From contig CACZIT010000028.1 in the NCBI GenBank assembly GCA_902781315.1, positions 1 to 40,917 on the forward strand: a stretch of DNA of 40,917 bases, in the 5' to 3' direction. Numbering within the stretch: the first letter of the stretch is position 1; each line of letters opens with the position of its first letter. This stretch comes from an uncultured Prevotellaceae bacterium. Lineage in GTDB: Bacteria > Bacteroidota > Bacteroidia > Bacteroidales > Bacteroidaceae. Under the pieces are notes generated by a model, which saw only the letters and a program-made list of their open reading frames with translations, was not told the origin of the DNA and ran no database searches. Both the position numbers and the translations under genes were made by a program. This document shows, piece after piece, positions 26,007-34,112 of this stretch.

Positions 26007-26951
26007 TTACTTTATTTTGAACCACAATGCGCCGCAACCACGATAGTTCTCAAGCTTATCGGTGGCGCCGGTGTTCAGGTTGGGCCGGGTCTCGATGCCC
26101 TTGCCGAGCAGGGCTTTGATGTTGCCAGCTGCATCATAGACAATGAGGAAACACTCTTCCAGGTTTTCAGCAGTGGCAAGTTTCCCGTAGTTGCTGATGA
26201 GCCCCTCTTGCTTCAGTTGTGGGAGTACGTTCTTCAGATCGAAGAAGTTGCGGGCCTTCTTGATGCGGGCGATGACTTTCTTCGCTACCGTTCCCAGCTG
26301 CTCCTCTCCGATGGAGGGTCGGACAGAGGGCCGTGATTCATTTTCAACTGACGGACGAGCGGACGAGCGCGACTCTCTGCCGGTGGAAGGGCGAGCAGAA
26401 GAATTTGATTCTTTTCCTGAAGAAGGAGCCGCTGATGTATGTGATTCCTTACCAGAGGCTGGTTTGTTGAAGAACTTCGAGTGGATCTGCTTCAGAGCAT
26501 CATCACTAACGGTGATTTCTTGCTGTTCGCCCTGCTTCTGTTCCTCCATGATACGACTATCGGGGTTGGTGATTTTTCCAAAGTCGAGAGAGTCAAGATA
26601 GGCAATGCCGTTGTCGTAGAACATGGCATTCAGTTTCACCTTTTTCACGTAAGCAAACACACGGAACATATCAGCACGACGAGTAACGATGGTGTCAGCC
26701 AAGCGATTGATGTCCTTAGGCGAGATGCTCTTGATGGGGGACTCCACTCTTTCAGAAGCCCAGTTCATGACTTCCTTCTGGAGCAGTTCATAGGCGAGTG
26801 ATGTGGCCTCTTGCAGAGTGCCCATCGTCGCATCGCCATATAGGTATTCACGACTTTTCTTTATGTCATTGATAATTCTGAGTTGCTTATCGTCAGCCCA
26901 TGTGCCGAGCGACAAACTTAGGATAAGTATGAGGGATAATAATCGTTTCAT
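26007..26951 (-). CDS. Secreted protein with SGKES tandem repeats
   Basis: A 314-residue protein with signal peptide MKRLLSLILILSLSLGTWA. A helical N-terminal part (about 20-145) is followed by a Ser/Arg/Pro-rich repeat of about 12 residues in five copies (SGKESHTSAAP, SGKESNSSARP, TGRESRSSARP, VENESRPSVRP, IGEEQ) at about 160-220. A conserved C-terminal part follows (GTVAKKVIARIKKARNFFDLKNVLPQL, CFLIVYDAAGNIKALLGKG). I recognise no family. The 4-base overlap of its ATG with the stop of the upstream gene shows translational coupling. The Ser-rich repeat is a plausible phosphorylation or glycosylation target. Confidence 0.75.
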   Translation of the reverse strand: MKRLLSLILILSLSLGTWADDKQLRIINDIKKSREYLYGDATMGTLQEATSLAYELLQKEVMNWASERVESPIKSISPKDINRLADTIVTRRADMFRVFAYVKKVKLNAMFYDNGIAYLDSLDFGKITNPDSRIMEEQKQGEQQEITVSDDALKQIHSKFFNKPASGKESHTSAAPSSGKESNSSARPSTGRESRSSARPSVENESRPSVRPSIGEEQLGTVAKKVIARIKKARNFFDLKNVLPQLKQEGLISNYGKLATAENLEECFLIVYDAAGNIKALLGKGIETRPNLNTGATDKLENYRGCGALWFKIK

Positions 26952-28012
26952 TGTTTTACAAAAGTTTTCTTGTTCGACTTCTTAAATGTAGCAAACAAAC
27001 TCCTGACGTTGTGGGTTGGTACGTAGGAATAAAGATGAGAGGGGATGACTCCCTGCTGCTCGCTGATGATGTCTGCCGGGATGTCGACGGTCAGCACGTG
27101 GTTGTAGTTTTCTGCCTCGTTGACGGCAAGTACGACAGCACGGATGTCGCCATTCTCGGAAATGTCCTCTATGCCGTAGTAGAGCTTACAGCCGCTGTGC
27201 TGGCAGAAGGCTATCCATTGGCGCAAAGGCACACGGAACTCCTGCTTGTTGAAGCCGTAGAGCACCTGCTTGATGTTCAGCATGTAGTCGCCAGGCGCCT
27301 GCTGGCAGAGCATGATGTTGGCAGTGGTTTCAGCAGGATGGGCGTCGCTGATGAGTAGCTGCCCGTCGGCAAAATACAACCGATTCGTGAACTCGCCATT
27401 GATATATTCCGAATAGCTGCCTTTGGCAGGGAGCGAGTCATGAGCGACAGTGGCATTCTGGATGTCGGCCTGCAGATGAAGCTCTGCCTCGATTTTATTC
27501 TCGCCGCTGATGAGCTGGTATTCAGCAGGGAACGACACACTGAGTAGAGCGATGCCGTCGCGGCTCCATGTGGCAGTATAGCGGGAGTGATCGTAAGCAT
27601 AATCAAATGCATCGGTGGGCAGGATGCTGGCTGCTGTCTTCAGATTTCCTTTCAGAAACTGGAACTGATCGTCGCGAATCATGTTGGATGCACTTTTCAC
27701 CACAGGCGGGTATTGCAGTTGGAGGAAATAGCGCTCCAGGAAGTCGAAGATGGGCGTGCGATCAGCCGTGCGTATGTCTTCCGGAAACATTTGGCGGCCA
27801 ATGTGGTCAACGACGTTCTCCTTTACATGGATGGTCAGAGGCGTTCCTTTGGAAACTACTTGGTTATATCCTTCAAAGAGTACTGCCGTATCGACTTTGA
27901 GTGTCGTCGCCAATCGCTTCAGTTCTTGTGTGCGGAAGGTGATTTGCGACTGTAGACTCAAGGGGATGAGCAACAGTGTTAGCAACAGGCTATATATTCT
28001 TGTTTTGATCAT
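26948..28012 (-). CDS. Secreted protein of unknown function
   Basis: A 354-residue protein with signal peptide MIKTRIYSLLLTLLLIPLSLQSQ. The rest is of mixed alpha/beta character with no cofactor or catalytic motif I can name. A central segment (SVSFPAEYQLISGENKIEAELHLQ) and the end (LYSYVPTHNVRSLFATFKK) look well conserved in style. Its ATG overlaps the stop of the pseudokinase-MORN gene by four bases, and its stop overlaps the next ATG, so it is an integral part of this operon. A periplasmic partner of the MORN protein is a reasonable guess. Confidence 0.7.
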   Translation of the reverse strand: MIKTRIYSLLLTLLLIPLSLQSQITFRTQELKRLATTLKVDTAVLFEGYNQVVSKGTPLTIHVKENVVDHIGRQMFPEDIRTADRTPIFDFLERYFLQLQYPPVVKSASNMIRDDQFQFLKGNLKTAASILPTDAFDYAYDHSRYTATWSRDGIALLSVSFPAEYQLISGENKIEAELHLQADIQNATVAHDSLPAKGSYSEYINGEFTNRLYFADGQLLISDAHPAETTANIMLCQQAPGDYMLNIKQVLYGFNKQEFRVPLRQWIAFCQHSGCKLYYGIEDISENGDIRAVVLAVNEAENYNHVLTVDIPADIISEQQGVIPSHLYSYVPTHNVRSLFATFKKSNKKTFVKQ

Positions 28013-28905
28013 AATAAAGTCTCTTTTCCTTTTTCTACTTTTTCTACTTTATGGTTGTCGGAGCTCCTATACCAATAGCCGTCGTAGGGCGCACCATTGG
28101 AGAACTTTCCAACGAAATAGTATTCACCAGAGGAGATGGTAACCTTGCCTTCGCGGATGGTGTCGCGGGAGAATTCACCCGTGAACTCGTTGCCGTCGGC
28201 ATAAGTGAAGCGGGCATCCTTGTCCTTGCGGACGCCTTTCACCATCCTGCCTCGGTAGATTCTGCCGTCATGGTATCGGGCAACACCCTCACCATTGGGC
28301 TTCCCGTTCTTCCACTGGCCTTGCCAAACGAAATCGGCATAAGAGCGTGTGGCGGTTTCAACATGTGACTTCTGCTGGCAATTCTTCAGGACGAGGACAA
28401 AGAGTGCAGCTGCAATGGCACAAGAGCAAATAGTGACCAGCACAGGCCATGAGCTATTCTTGGAACCAGGTTGCTTGATGTCGGTCTTCTTTTCAACAGC
28501 CTTCTGCTTTTCTACGCCCTCTTTCTCAACAGCCTCTTTTTTTTCTTCAGCCTTTTTCTGAAGTGGTGGCTCGGACTGTTGCAGTTGATTAGGCCCAATA
28601 GTCTGTCCACCATTTTCTTTCTTTCCAGTCAGCAAGTAGCGGTGAACGGCTTTCAAGTCGCGCGAGTCGATGGCAGCACCTTCCTCAGAGAAGGACTGGC
28701 TAACAGACGATGCCTTCAGTGTGGCCTTTCCGTCAGGAAGAATCATGATGGTGGCAGGGCGTACGTCAAGGTGGCAGATGCGGCGGATGTTGTGCATGTT
28801 TTGCAGTTCATCAGCAATCTGGCTGATGTAGCCAGCAGCGATGCTAGCATTGAGCGGGCCGTTCTGACGTATAAGGTCTTGAAGAGTAATTTCCTGTTGC
28901 ATCAT
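28009..28905 (-). CDS. Pseudokinase fragment, membrane segment and MORN repeats
   Basis: A 298-residue protein. Residues 7-110 resemble the C-lobe of a Ser/Thr kinase: helix E-like GPLNASIAAGYISQIADELQ, catalytic loop CHLDVRPATIMIL (His45, Asp47), and a remnant of the helix F region (DLKAVHRYLLTGK). The ATP-binding N-lobe is absent, the loop Asn is Thr52, and the DFG motif is replaced by KASS near 64-67, so it should not phosphorylate. A basic/acidic linker leads to one membrane helix (about 153-175), then MORN repeats outside or in the periplasm (about 190-280: GQWKNGKPNGEGVARYHDGRIYRGRM, GKFSNGAPYDGYW). It likely passes or receives a signal with the two FHA proteins of the operon; this is inference. 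Confidence 0.8.
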   Translation of the reverse strand: MMQQEITLQDLIRQNGPLNASIAAGYISQIADELQNMHNIRRICHLDVRPATIMILPDGKATLKASSVSQSFSEEGAAIDSRDLKAVHRYLLTGKKENGGQTIGPNQLQQSEPPLQKKAEEKKEAVEKEGVEKQKAVEKKTDIKQPGSKNSSWPVLVTICSCAIAAALFVLVLKNCQQKSHVETATRSYADFVWQGQWKNGKPNGEGVARYHDGRIYRGRMVKGVRKDKDARFTYADGNEFTGEFSRDTIREGKVTISSGEYYFVGKFSNGAPYDGYWYRSSDNHKVEKVEKGKETLL

Positions 28906-28910
28906 GGAAT

Positions 28911-29330
28911 CTAATATTTGGTGGATCTTAAGACATTACGGGCTTTCTGACTGCCATTTGCGGCAGCGGCTCTCAACCAGTTGACACCCTTTGCTACACT
29001 TACAGAGTCACCTCGCAATACCCATCGACGTCCTAAGGCATACTGAGCATCTACATTCCCTTTCGATGCTGCTAGCTCCAGTTCATAGTCGCTCATCTGG
29101 TCGAATGAAGGCTCAGCCTTCGACGATGGCCTTTCTTGCTGACGGACCTTCGATGGAGTGACTTTTTTATTAGGCGCTGTTTGCTTATGTTCTCTGGGAG
29201 TTGACGATTGAGTATGCTGTTGGCTTCGGGCCACTTTCGGCAAAGCGAAATTGCTCTGAGCCTGAATGGTACCGAAAGACAATACCAGCATGAGTAGGGT
29301 CAAGGTGAGAATCTGTTTCATCATCGTCAT
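28911..29330 (-). CDS. Secreted Sel1-repeat protein
   Basis: A 139-residue protein with signal peptide ending GTIQAQ. A basic, low-complexity stretch (about 30-80) precedes Sel1-like repeats: ELELAASKGNVDAQYALGRRWVL and GVNWLRAAAANGSQKARNVL. Sel1 repeats form helical solenoids that bind partners and are common in envelope signalling. It lies between the pseudokinase gene (5 bases) and an FHA gene (1 base). Confidence 0.8.
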   Translation of the reverse strand: MTMMKQILTLTLLMLVLSFGTIQAQSNFALPKVARSQQHTQSSTPREHKQTAPNKKVTPSKVRQQERPSSKAEPSFDQMSDYELELAASKGNVDAQYALGRRWVLRGDSVSVAKGVNWLRAAAANGSQKARNVLRSTKY

Positions 29331-29331
29331 A

Positions 29332-29793
29332 TTATTTGTATTCTACCAAGGTGTTGCCTAACAGAATCTGATCTCCTGGAACCAGAACTATTTTGTCGCC
29401 AGTAGCCAAGACCTGTTTGTTCACAGAAACCGCAGCTTCCTCATTAGTTTTGCTGATGATGCACTTGCAATCGCCATTATTGAGTCTGACCACATGAATG
29501 GTAGCATGCTTTTGAAGAAGTGCAGAATCGCCTGTGGCTATCTGGATCTTGGCTTCAGACTGCGGGGCTTTTACGCCAACAGTGTTCTCGCCTTCCAGCA
29601 AAGGATAGACAGCTTCACCATAATGGAGAGCCCCGATAGGCTTGGGAGTTGCCGGTGGAAGCTCATCCTGGAAGTTGACGGCCAGACGTTTCTTGCAATT
29701 GGGGCAGACAATCTGCTTGACGGCCTCATGGCGAGAATTCCTGACATCGAGGATGATGCCACACGACGGACATTTGATTCTGAGTTCTTCCAT
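29332..29793 (-). CDS. Zinc-ribbon plus FHA-domain protein
   Basis: A 153-residue cytosolic protein. The N-terminus has two CxxC pairs (CPSCG at about 9-13 and CPNCKK at about 31-36) of a zinc ribbon. Residues about 60-152 fit an FHA fold: LLEGENTVGVKA, LLQKHATIHVVRLNNGDCKCII, VSVNKQVLATGDKIVLVPGDQILLGNTLVEY. FHA domains bind phosphothreonine peptides. The usual Arg of the first loop is not obvious (NTVGVKA), so phosphopeptide binding may be altered. A second FHA protein is encoded two genes upstream. Confidence 0.85.
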   Translation of the reverse strand: MEELRIKCPSCGIILDVRNSRHEAVKQIVCPNCKKRLAVNFQDELPPATPKPIGALHYGEAVYPLLEGENTVGVKAPQSEAKIQIATGDSALLQKHATIHVVRLNNGDCKCIISKTNEEAAVSVNKQVLATGDKIVLVPGDQILLGNTLVEYK

Positions 29794-29798
29794 GGGGT

Positions 29799-30737
29799 TT
29801 AGATTGTGAAGTTCAGCATGTCCGATCCGTCGTCGACGGGCTGGCTGTCGTCCTGAGCCATCTCACTATCATGAGGATAGTCTTGTTCATTAGTAAACGC
29901 GAGTGATTCACCCGTATGGAGGTCAATAATCTCACCATCGTCGGCCTGTCCGTTTTGGTTGAGGTCTGACATGGCAATGTCACCCTTTCCGTCATTATCA
30001 ACATCGACAACGGCCACACGTTGTCCGTTGATTTCAAGTTCCCCAACGGCTACATACTGACCTTCAGCAACCTCAACATGCCCGAAGCCGACGACTCTCA
30101 CATCCTCGTCGTCCTCGACATTGTCCTGGGAGCCGTTGTTGGCCTGATCGGCTGGAGCTGTCGCCAGTTCTTCATTACCTTCGGCTACTGACACCATATC
30201 AGCTTCAACAGCAACGCCCTCCGGCTCTTCTTCGGCTGGAGTCGTTTGAGCTATCACAACGTCTTCCTGTTCTTCCACATTTGGAGTTGCATCTGTGATA
30301 AGAGGTGCTTCACCATCTTCGGGTGAAGCCTCTTCTGCAATCACGGCGTCCTCAGGTTCTTCCTTTACAGGCGTTGCCTCTTCAGCCACCTTCCGAGCGT
30401 CGATGTCGGCAGGAGTAATTTCAGGCTTTACGCGCTGGGCGAACAAATCGTGCTCTTGCTCCGACATGGCTTTCCATTCTTCTTCAGTATAGGTACTGTA
30501 GATGTTTCCATGCCAGCGGAACACACCGCCGGGGCCTACTTCTGCACGTGCAGCATCGAAAGCCTGACGGAAGCTGAGGCCGTCGGCAGAGGTAGCTACT
30601 CGCAGCGTGTCATCGGTTGATGCCTCAACGCTGTTGTCAGATGCCAAAGACTGGATGGCGTACATGGTACCTGCACCCATCAAAATACCGGTGGTTCCAC
30701 CGATTGCTACTGTTTTCCAAGAATCTTTTGTTGTCAT
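29799..30737 (-). CDS. Acidic membrane-anchored protein with calcium-loop-like motif
   Basis: A 312-residue protein. One membrane segment at about 10-30 (VAIGGTTGILMGAGTMYAIQSLA) follows a short cytosolic start. Residues 35-105 hold a small domain (LSFRQAFDAARAEVGPGGVFRWHGNIYSTYTEEEW) that I recall from other Bacteroidetes proteins. A very acidic Glu/Ala/Pro/Asp stretch follows. Near 240-270, DVDNDGKGD and DLNQNGQADDGE match EF-hand or dockerin-like calcium loops. The short name family is unknown to me. It is probably an envelope sensor or scaffold in the operon. Confidence 0.75.
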   Translation of the reverse strand: MTTKDSWKTVAIGGTTGILMGAGTMYAIQSLASDNSVEASTDDTLRVATSADGLSFRQAFDAARAEVGPGGVFRWHGNIYSTYTEEEWKAMSEQEHDLFAQRVKPEITPADIDARKVAEEATPVKEEPEDAVIAEEASPEDGEAPLITDATPNVEEQEDVVIAQTTPAEEEPEGVAVEADMVSVAEGNEELATAPADQANNGSQDNVEDDEDVRVVGFGHVEVAEGQYVAVGELEINGQRVAVVDVDNDGKGDIAMSDLNQNGQADDGEIIDLHTGESLAFTNEQDYPHDSEMAQDDSQPVDDGSDMLNFTI

Positions 30738-30832
30738 AATTGTGAAAGTTTAAATTGGTTTACGGGTGCAAATTTCCGAATTATTTTTGTAAGTTCCAAT
30801 TATTTGAAATCATAATCCACCAAAGGGTGGGT

Positions 30833-31510
30833 TTAATGTATGAAATGAATTTTGCAATAGGGACAATGGTCGTTTTGGGCTAAAAGATCGTATGGCTGAT
30901 TGCCCAGAAAATGTCCACAATGAGGACATACATAGTCTTTCTGGAACTGACGATTGAGCAATTGTGCTTTCTGGGGGATTGCTGATGCATCTTTATAAGC
31001 CTTGATAGTAAATGCCAATGATATGAGGATGGCTACGACGTAGAGCACAATGAACCATAAACTTTGTCTGCCGGTGAGCATGCTTAGGGCGATAGCACCC
31101 ATGGTGATGAGACCTGTTGCCGACCGAAGACTGTTAAAGCGCCGGTCTGCAATCTGCTGGTCGAGGCGGTGTTCGTCGTATTTTGACCATACATGCTGAA
31201 GCGGACGAATGTCGGCTGTGGGAGGCACGACATGGTCTATAGCTTGCCAAGGGAGCTGATATCGGTCTGGGCCTAATTCTATGACGTCCTCCTTGCTGAT
31301 GGCCAAAGATTCAACAGCTCGCTGATTGACATACGTGTAATTGTTGATGTCGAGATTCCTCATCCGAATGCCTTCTTCGCTGATATCAATTGCGCAATGC
31401 TCTGCAGACACAGACATCGGAACCTTACTATTAAACAAGGTTGATTGATTGTCTACTGTCAGTTTCAGATTTGATGTTTTTGGGTCTCGGCCTAAGGTAA
31501 TCGTTATCAT
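30833..31510 (-). CDS. FHA-domain membrane protein with C-terminal zinc ribbon
   Basis: A 225-residue protein. Residues 1-90 look like an FHA domain starting ITITLGRDPKTSNLKL, with SAEHCAIDISEEGIRMRNLDINNYTYVNQ in place of the canonical SRxH and N-G-T-x-VN loops. Two membrane helices lie at about 135-180 (SLRSATGLITMGAIALSML, LWFIVLYVVAILISLAFTI). The C-terminus carries two CxxC pairs (CPHCGHFLG, CPYCKIHF), a zinc ribbon. It probably reads a phosphothreonine signal at the inner face of the membrane. It is 8 bases after the LytTR gene. Confidence 0.85.
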   Translation of the reverse strand: MITITLGRDPKTSNLKLTVDNQSTLFNSKVPMSVSAEHCAIDISEEGIRMRNLDINNYTYVNQRAVESLAISKEDVIELGPDRYQLPWQAIDHVVPPTADIRPLQHVWSKYDEHRLDQQIADRRFNSLRSATGLITMGAIALSMLTGRQSLWFIVLYVVAILISLAFTIKAYKDASAIPQKAQLLNRQFQKDYVCPHCGHFLGNQPYDLLAQNDHCPYCKIHFIH

Positions 31511-31518
31511 AACTGTCG

Positions 31519-31875
31519 TCAGGGTTTTGTGATGAGCATTAGGTCTTTCATCTTCTTAAGAGCATCCTTCGAGATTGATATCTGGAATGCGAAATGATCG
31601 TAGTCAGACAGGATGAGGTGCTGCTTCAACGTATTAATCTGATAGATGTACTGCGTGTTGATGATGAAGCGCTTTCCAATACGCATGAAGATATGGCTGT
31701 CGGTGCCGAGTTGGCTCGCCAGCACTTTTTCCATTTCACTCAGATTCATGCATACGGCAGCACGCAGCTTGTTGACCATCACAATGTCTGTATAGTTGCC
31801 GTCAGCCTCGAAATACACAATCTTTGAGGTTTCGATGCGTAATAGTTCGTCACGTGAATTAAAGAATATATACAT
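31519..31875 (-). CDS. LytTR-type DNA-binding regulator
   Basis: A 118-residue protein from the ATG at 31875 (MYIFFNSRDELLRIETSKI). An in-frame TTG 12 codons upstream is less likely. It is almost entirely a LytTR domain: IVYFEADGNYTDIVMVNKL, the FMRIGKRFIINTQYI helix/strand motif, and a C-terminal KDALKKMKDLM. LytTR proteins bind direct repeats upstream of target genes. There is no receiver domain, so it is either constitutive or controlled by a partner. It heads the nine-gene operon and probably regulates it. Confidence 0.88.
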   Translation of the reverse strand: MYIFFNSRDELLRIETSKIVYFEADGNYTDIVMVNKLRAAVCMNLSEMEKVLASQLGTDSHIFMRIGKRFIINTQYIYQINTLKQHLILSDYDHFAFQISISKDALKKMKDLMLITKP

Positions 31876-31946
31876 CAGTTCGTATTCATAATATTTACCA
31901 GTGATTTCCAATCATCCCCATCAAACTGGTATCAATGGAGAATGTT

Positions 31947-31978
31947 GCAAAGGTACAAAGAAAAAATCAAAACGCCAA
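31947..31978 (-). promoter_or_regulatory. Promoter of the LytTR/FHA/MORN operon
   Basis: On the minus strand TTG (31976-31978), a 20-base spacer and TACCTTTGC (31947-31955). The predicted leader to the ATG at 31875 is about 65 bases, which supports that start over the upstream TTG. Confidence 0.7.
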
Positions 31979-32086
31979 GTATTTATGCATAAAAATTACC
32001 AGTTATATATATAAGGTGTGTCTTGGTGGCGGCGGCGTGCAAGTGGTAGGGGCTGCCTACCAGGATTTTTTAATTTTTGCTGCAAT

Positions 32087-32159
32087 TGCTGCCACTCTGC
32101 AAAAGGTGTTGATACATAAGGGGTTATGAGTGGCAGCAACGTGGCAGAGTGGCAGCAAA
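32087..32159. repeat. Three copies of GAGTGGCAGCAA downstream of the VapE-type gene
   Basis: One inverted copy (TTGCTGCCACTC, 32087-32098) and two direct copies (32128-32139 and 32148-32159, 20 bp apart). A partial TTGCTGC lies at 32077-32083. The outer pair forms a 13-bp perfect inverted repeat (32088-32100 with 32144-32156). It may be a terminator or protein-binding cluster. Confidence 0.7.
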
Positions 32160-32191
32160 AGGTGAAAAACGGGTATTTTTGTGATGCTTTT

Positions 32192-34075
32192 TTACTGATT
32201 TTCGTGCAACTTGGGTATGACGAGATACTCGGTGCCGCTGGAATTGCGGCGGCGGACGAGGCCGTCGATGTTGGCGAGGATGCGGCCGAAGGTGGCGGCG
32301 TTGCAGCGGGGTAGGGCAGAGCCGGCACGACGCTTCACGGCGCTGAGGATGGCGGTGGACGTCATGAACTTGCCCTCGGCCTCGCTGGCGGGAATGGAGA
32401 AGCACTCACGGAAGAAGAGCTCCTCGGGCGACAGTTGTTGGAACTGCTTGTTGGATGTCATGAGCTCGCGGGTCTGCTGGTCGTCGAGCCAGTAGGGAAC
32501 GCCCTGCTCGAGGAGTGCCAAGGCCTGGGCGTAGAGTTGCTTGTGGTTGATATGCTGTGGAAGCCGGATGGGACCCGTGAGCTCGACGCCGATGAAGCGA
32601 CGGCTGCCAGAGGGGTCGCTGAGCACATCCGACATGTTCGACGTGGCAATGAACGAGGCAAGGCGCGGCTGGTCTTCGACATGCTTGCCGTAGGGTCGTT
32701 TCACCTTCACCGATGCCAGCTGGATGATGTTCTTCAGGAATCCCTGCTGCACCTTGGGCGAAATCTGGTTGAACTCGTCGAGGTTGATGAGCAGAAACTG
32801 GCTCATGGCCTGCAGGACGGTCTTCTTCTCGGAGAGCACGAGGTTGTCGTTGTAGCCCCACTGCAGCTCCGGGGGAATGAGTGAGCGACAGAAGGTCGAC
32901 TTGTTGTAGCCCTGCCGCGAGATGAGCAGGGGCACGAGCGAGTTGCCGTAGCGAGGGTTCTTGCCCAGCCATTGGGCCACCATGCCGAGAAACCACGTGC
33001 GAAACCACAGCGGCCAGTTGGGGTTGTCGGTGGGCACGGCATTGGCCAGCAGGCCGATGTGGTCGCGTCCGTCCCACTTTCCACGCAGTTCCCAGAGGTA
33101 TTCCTCAATGGGGTTGAAGGTCTTCACGAAGTTTGACTTCAGGAAACGGCTCACATCCAGGTCCCAGACGTTGATCTTTGCCATCCGTACCTCCAAGGTG
33201 AGGCCTTTCAGCACGTTGTCGTCGACGGGTTGCCACCCGTGGTTCCACTTCTTCAGCGAGCGAGACTCGGTGTAGCCCATGATGGTATTATAACGGAAGA
33301 CATAGTGTTGCTGCAGATATGCTATCAGTTGGCGCGTCTCATGACCGGTGCCTTTGTCTTCCTCGGCGGCGGGCGGCGCTGGTGGCATCTGGTGCTGGGG
33401 GTGCAGGAAGTAGTTGTTGTCAGGCACGAGCAGGGCGTCGGCTTCTTCGCGGAGATATGGGCTTTCGTCGTAGGTCATGCGGAATCCTGCCCAGAGCAAC
33501 TGGCTGTTGTCGTCGCTGAGGGCTGGTTCTACACGGATGCTTTCGCTTGTTCCGGCCAGGTCGGCCAAACTTTGGTAGACATTGACGGCCAGCGGATATG
33601 CCTGCTGACAGAATGCTTCCATGGCGTCGTGCTCGGCGGGCAGAGAACCGTTGGGGCGAGTGGCTCGTAGGATGATTTTCACGCTTCGCCCGCTGCATCC
33701 TTGCAGGACAGCGACCGTCGTTGGCAGAACGGCAGCCAGGCTCTTCACTCGGTCGGCTTCCTGGTTGTCGTGAAGCGGGCCGACGCTGAGCGTGAGCAGC
33801 CCGTTGAAGGAGCGTATGGTCGTGTTGCCGTTATGGCTGAGGCTCACGAGAACGGAAGGGTAGACGACGGGCAGTCGTCCGATGCTTTCGTTTCTCAGGT
33901 TCATGACGTCTTCGTCGGTGAGCCTACGGTTGCTGATGATGTGTCGGAACGTCTGAATGTCTTCATCCTTTGTGTCATGACGCACCGCCTCGATGAGTTC
34001 TTTGAGTGTGATGGCGCTTTTTGATTGCCGGTTCCAACGGCTTGTCTTAATGGTCGTTATCTTTGTTGTGTTCAT
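32192..34075 (-). CDS. VirE-N/VapE-type P-loop ATPase (primase-helicase family)
   Basis: A 627-residue protein starting at MNTTKITTIKTSRWN. The first part (about 50-160) resembles the VirE N-terminal/BT4734-like domain common in Bacteroidetes. The second (about 310-560) is VapE-like, related to superfamily 3 helicases. It has an unusual Walker A, SRQGYNKST (Lys392), Walker B LLINLDEF (Asp433, Glu434), sensor ATSNMS and an SRRF arginine. A C-terminal helical part (FMTSTAILSAVKRRAGS) may bind DNA. Such proteins serve replication of phages and islands, but in Bacteroidales they also occur as lone chromosomal genes. It follows a DUF6078 gene and a 22-bp palindrome array that is a possible binding site. 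Confidence 0.87.
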   Translation of the reverse strand: MNTTKITTIKTSRWNRQSKSAITLKELIEAVRHDTKDEDIQTFRHIISNRRLTDEDVMNLRNESIGRLPVVYPSVLVSLSHNGNTTIRSFNGLLTLSVGPLHDNQEADRVKSLAAVLPTTVAVLQGCSGRSVKIILRATRPNGSLPAEHDAMEAFCQQAYPLAVNVYQSLADLAGTSESIRVEPALSDDNSQLLWAGFRMTYDESPYLREEADALLVPDNNYFLHPQHQMPPAPPAAEEDKGTGHETRQLIAYLQQHYVFRYNTIMGYTESRSLKKWNHGWQPVDDNVLKGLTLEVRMAKINVWDLDVSRFLKSNFVKTFNPIEEYLWELRGKWDGRDHIGLLANAVPTDNPNWPLWFRTWFLGMVAQWLGKNPRYGNSLVPLLISRQGYNKSTFCRSLIPPELQWGYNDNLVLSEKKTVLQAMSQFLLINLDEFNQISPKVQQGFLKNIIQLASVKVKRPYGKHVEDQPRLASFIATSNMSDVLSDPSGSRRFIGVELTGPIRLPQHINHKQLYAQALALLEQGVPYWLDDQQTRELMTSNKQFQQLSPEELFFRECFSIPASEAEGKFMTSTAILSAVKRRAGSALPRCNAATFGRILANIDGLVRRRNSSGTEYLVIPKLHENQ

Positions 34076-34112
34076 TGTTTTGTTTGATGTTTTGCATGGG
34101 GCTGAAGGAAGT

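Larger units (their letters stand above)
31876..32191. other. Intergenic region between the LytTR gene and the VapE-type gene
   Basis: No gene is visible. It holds the LytTR operon promoter (31947-31978), a 7-bp inverted repeat at 32044-32062 (TGGTAGG/CCTACCA) followed on the plus strand by a T-rich run, and a cluster of GAGTGGCAGCAA repeats at 32087-32159. Confidence 0.7.

Noticed and set aside
24985-31911. Type VI secretion or toxin-immunity locus suggested by the FHA domains
   Set aside because: No tube, sheath, VgrG, ClpV or toxin domains are visible; FHA proteins alone do not support it.
32044-32070. Rho-independent terminator on the plus strand (7-bp stem then T-run)
   Set aside because: No plus-strand gene ends there, and read from the minus strand the stem is not followed by a T-run, so I did not list it as a terminator.
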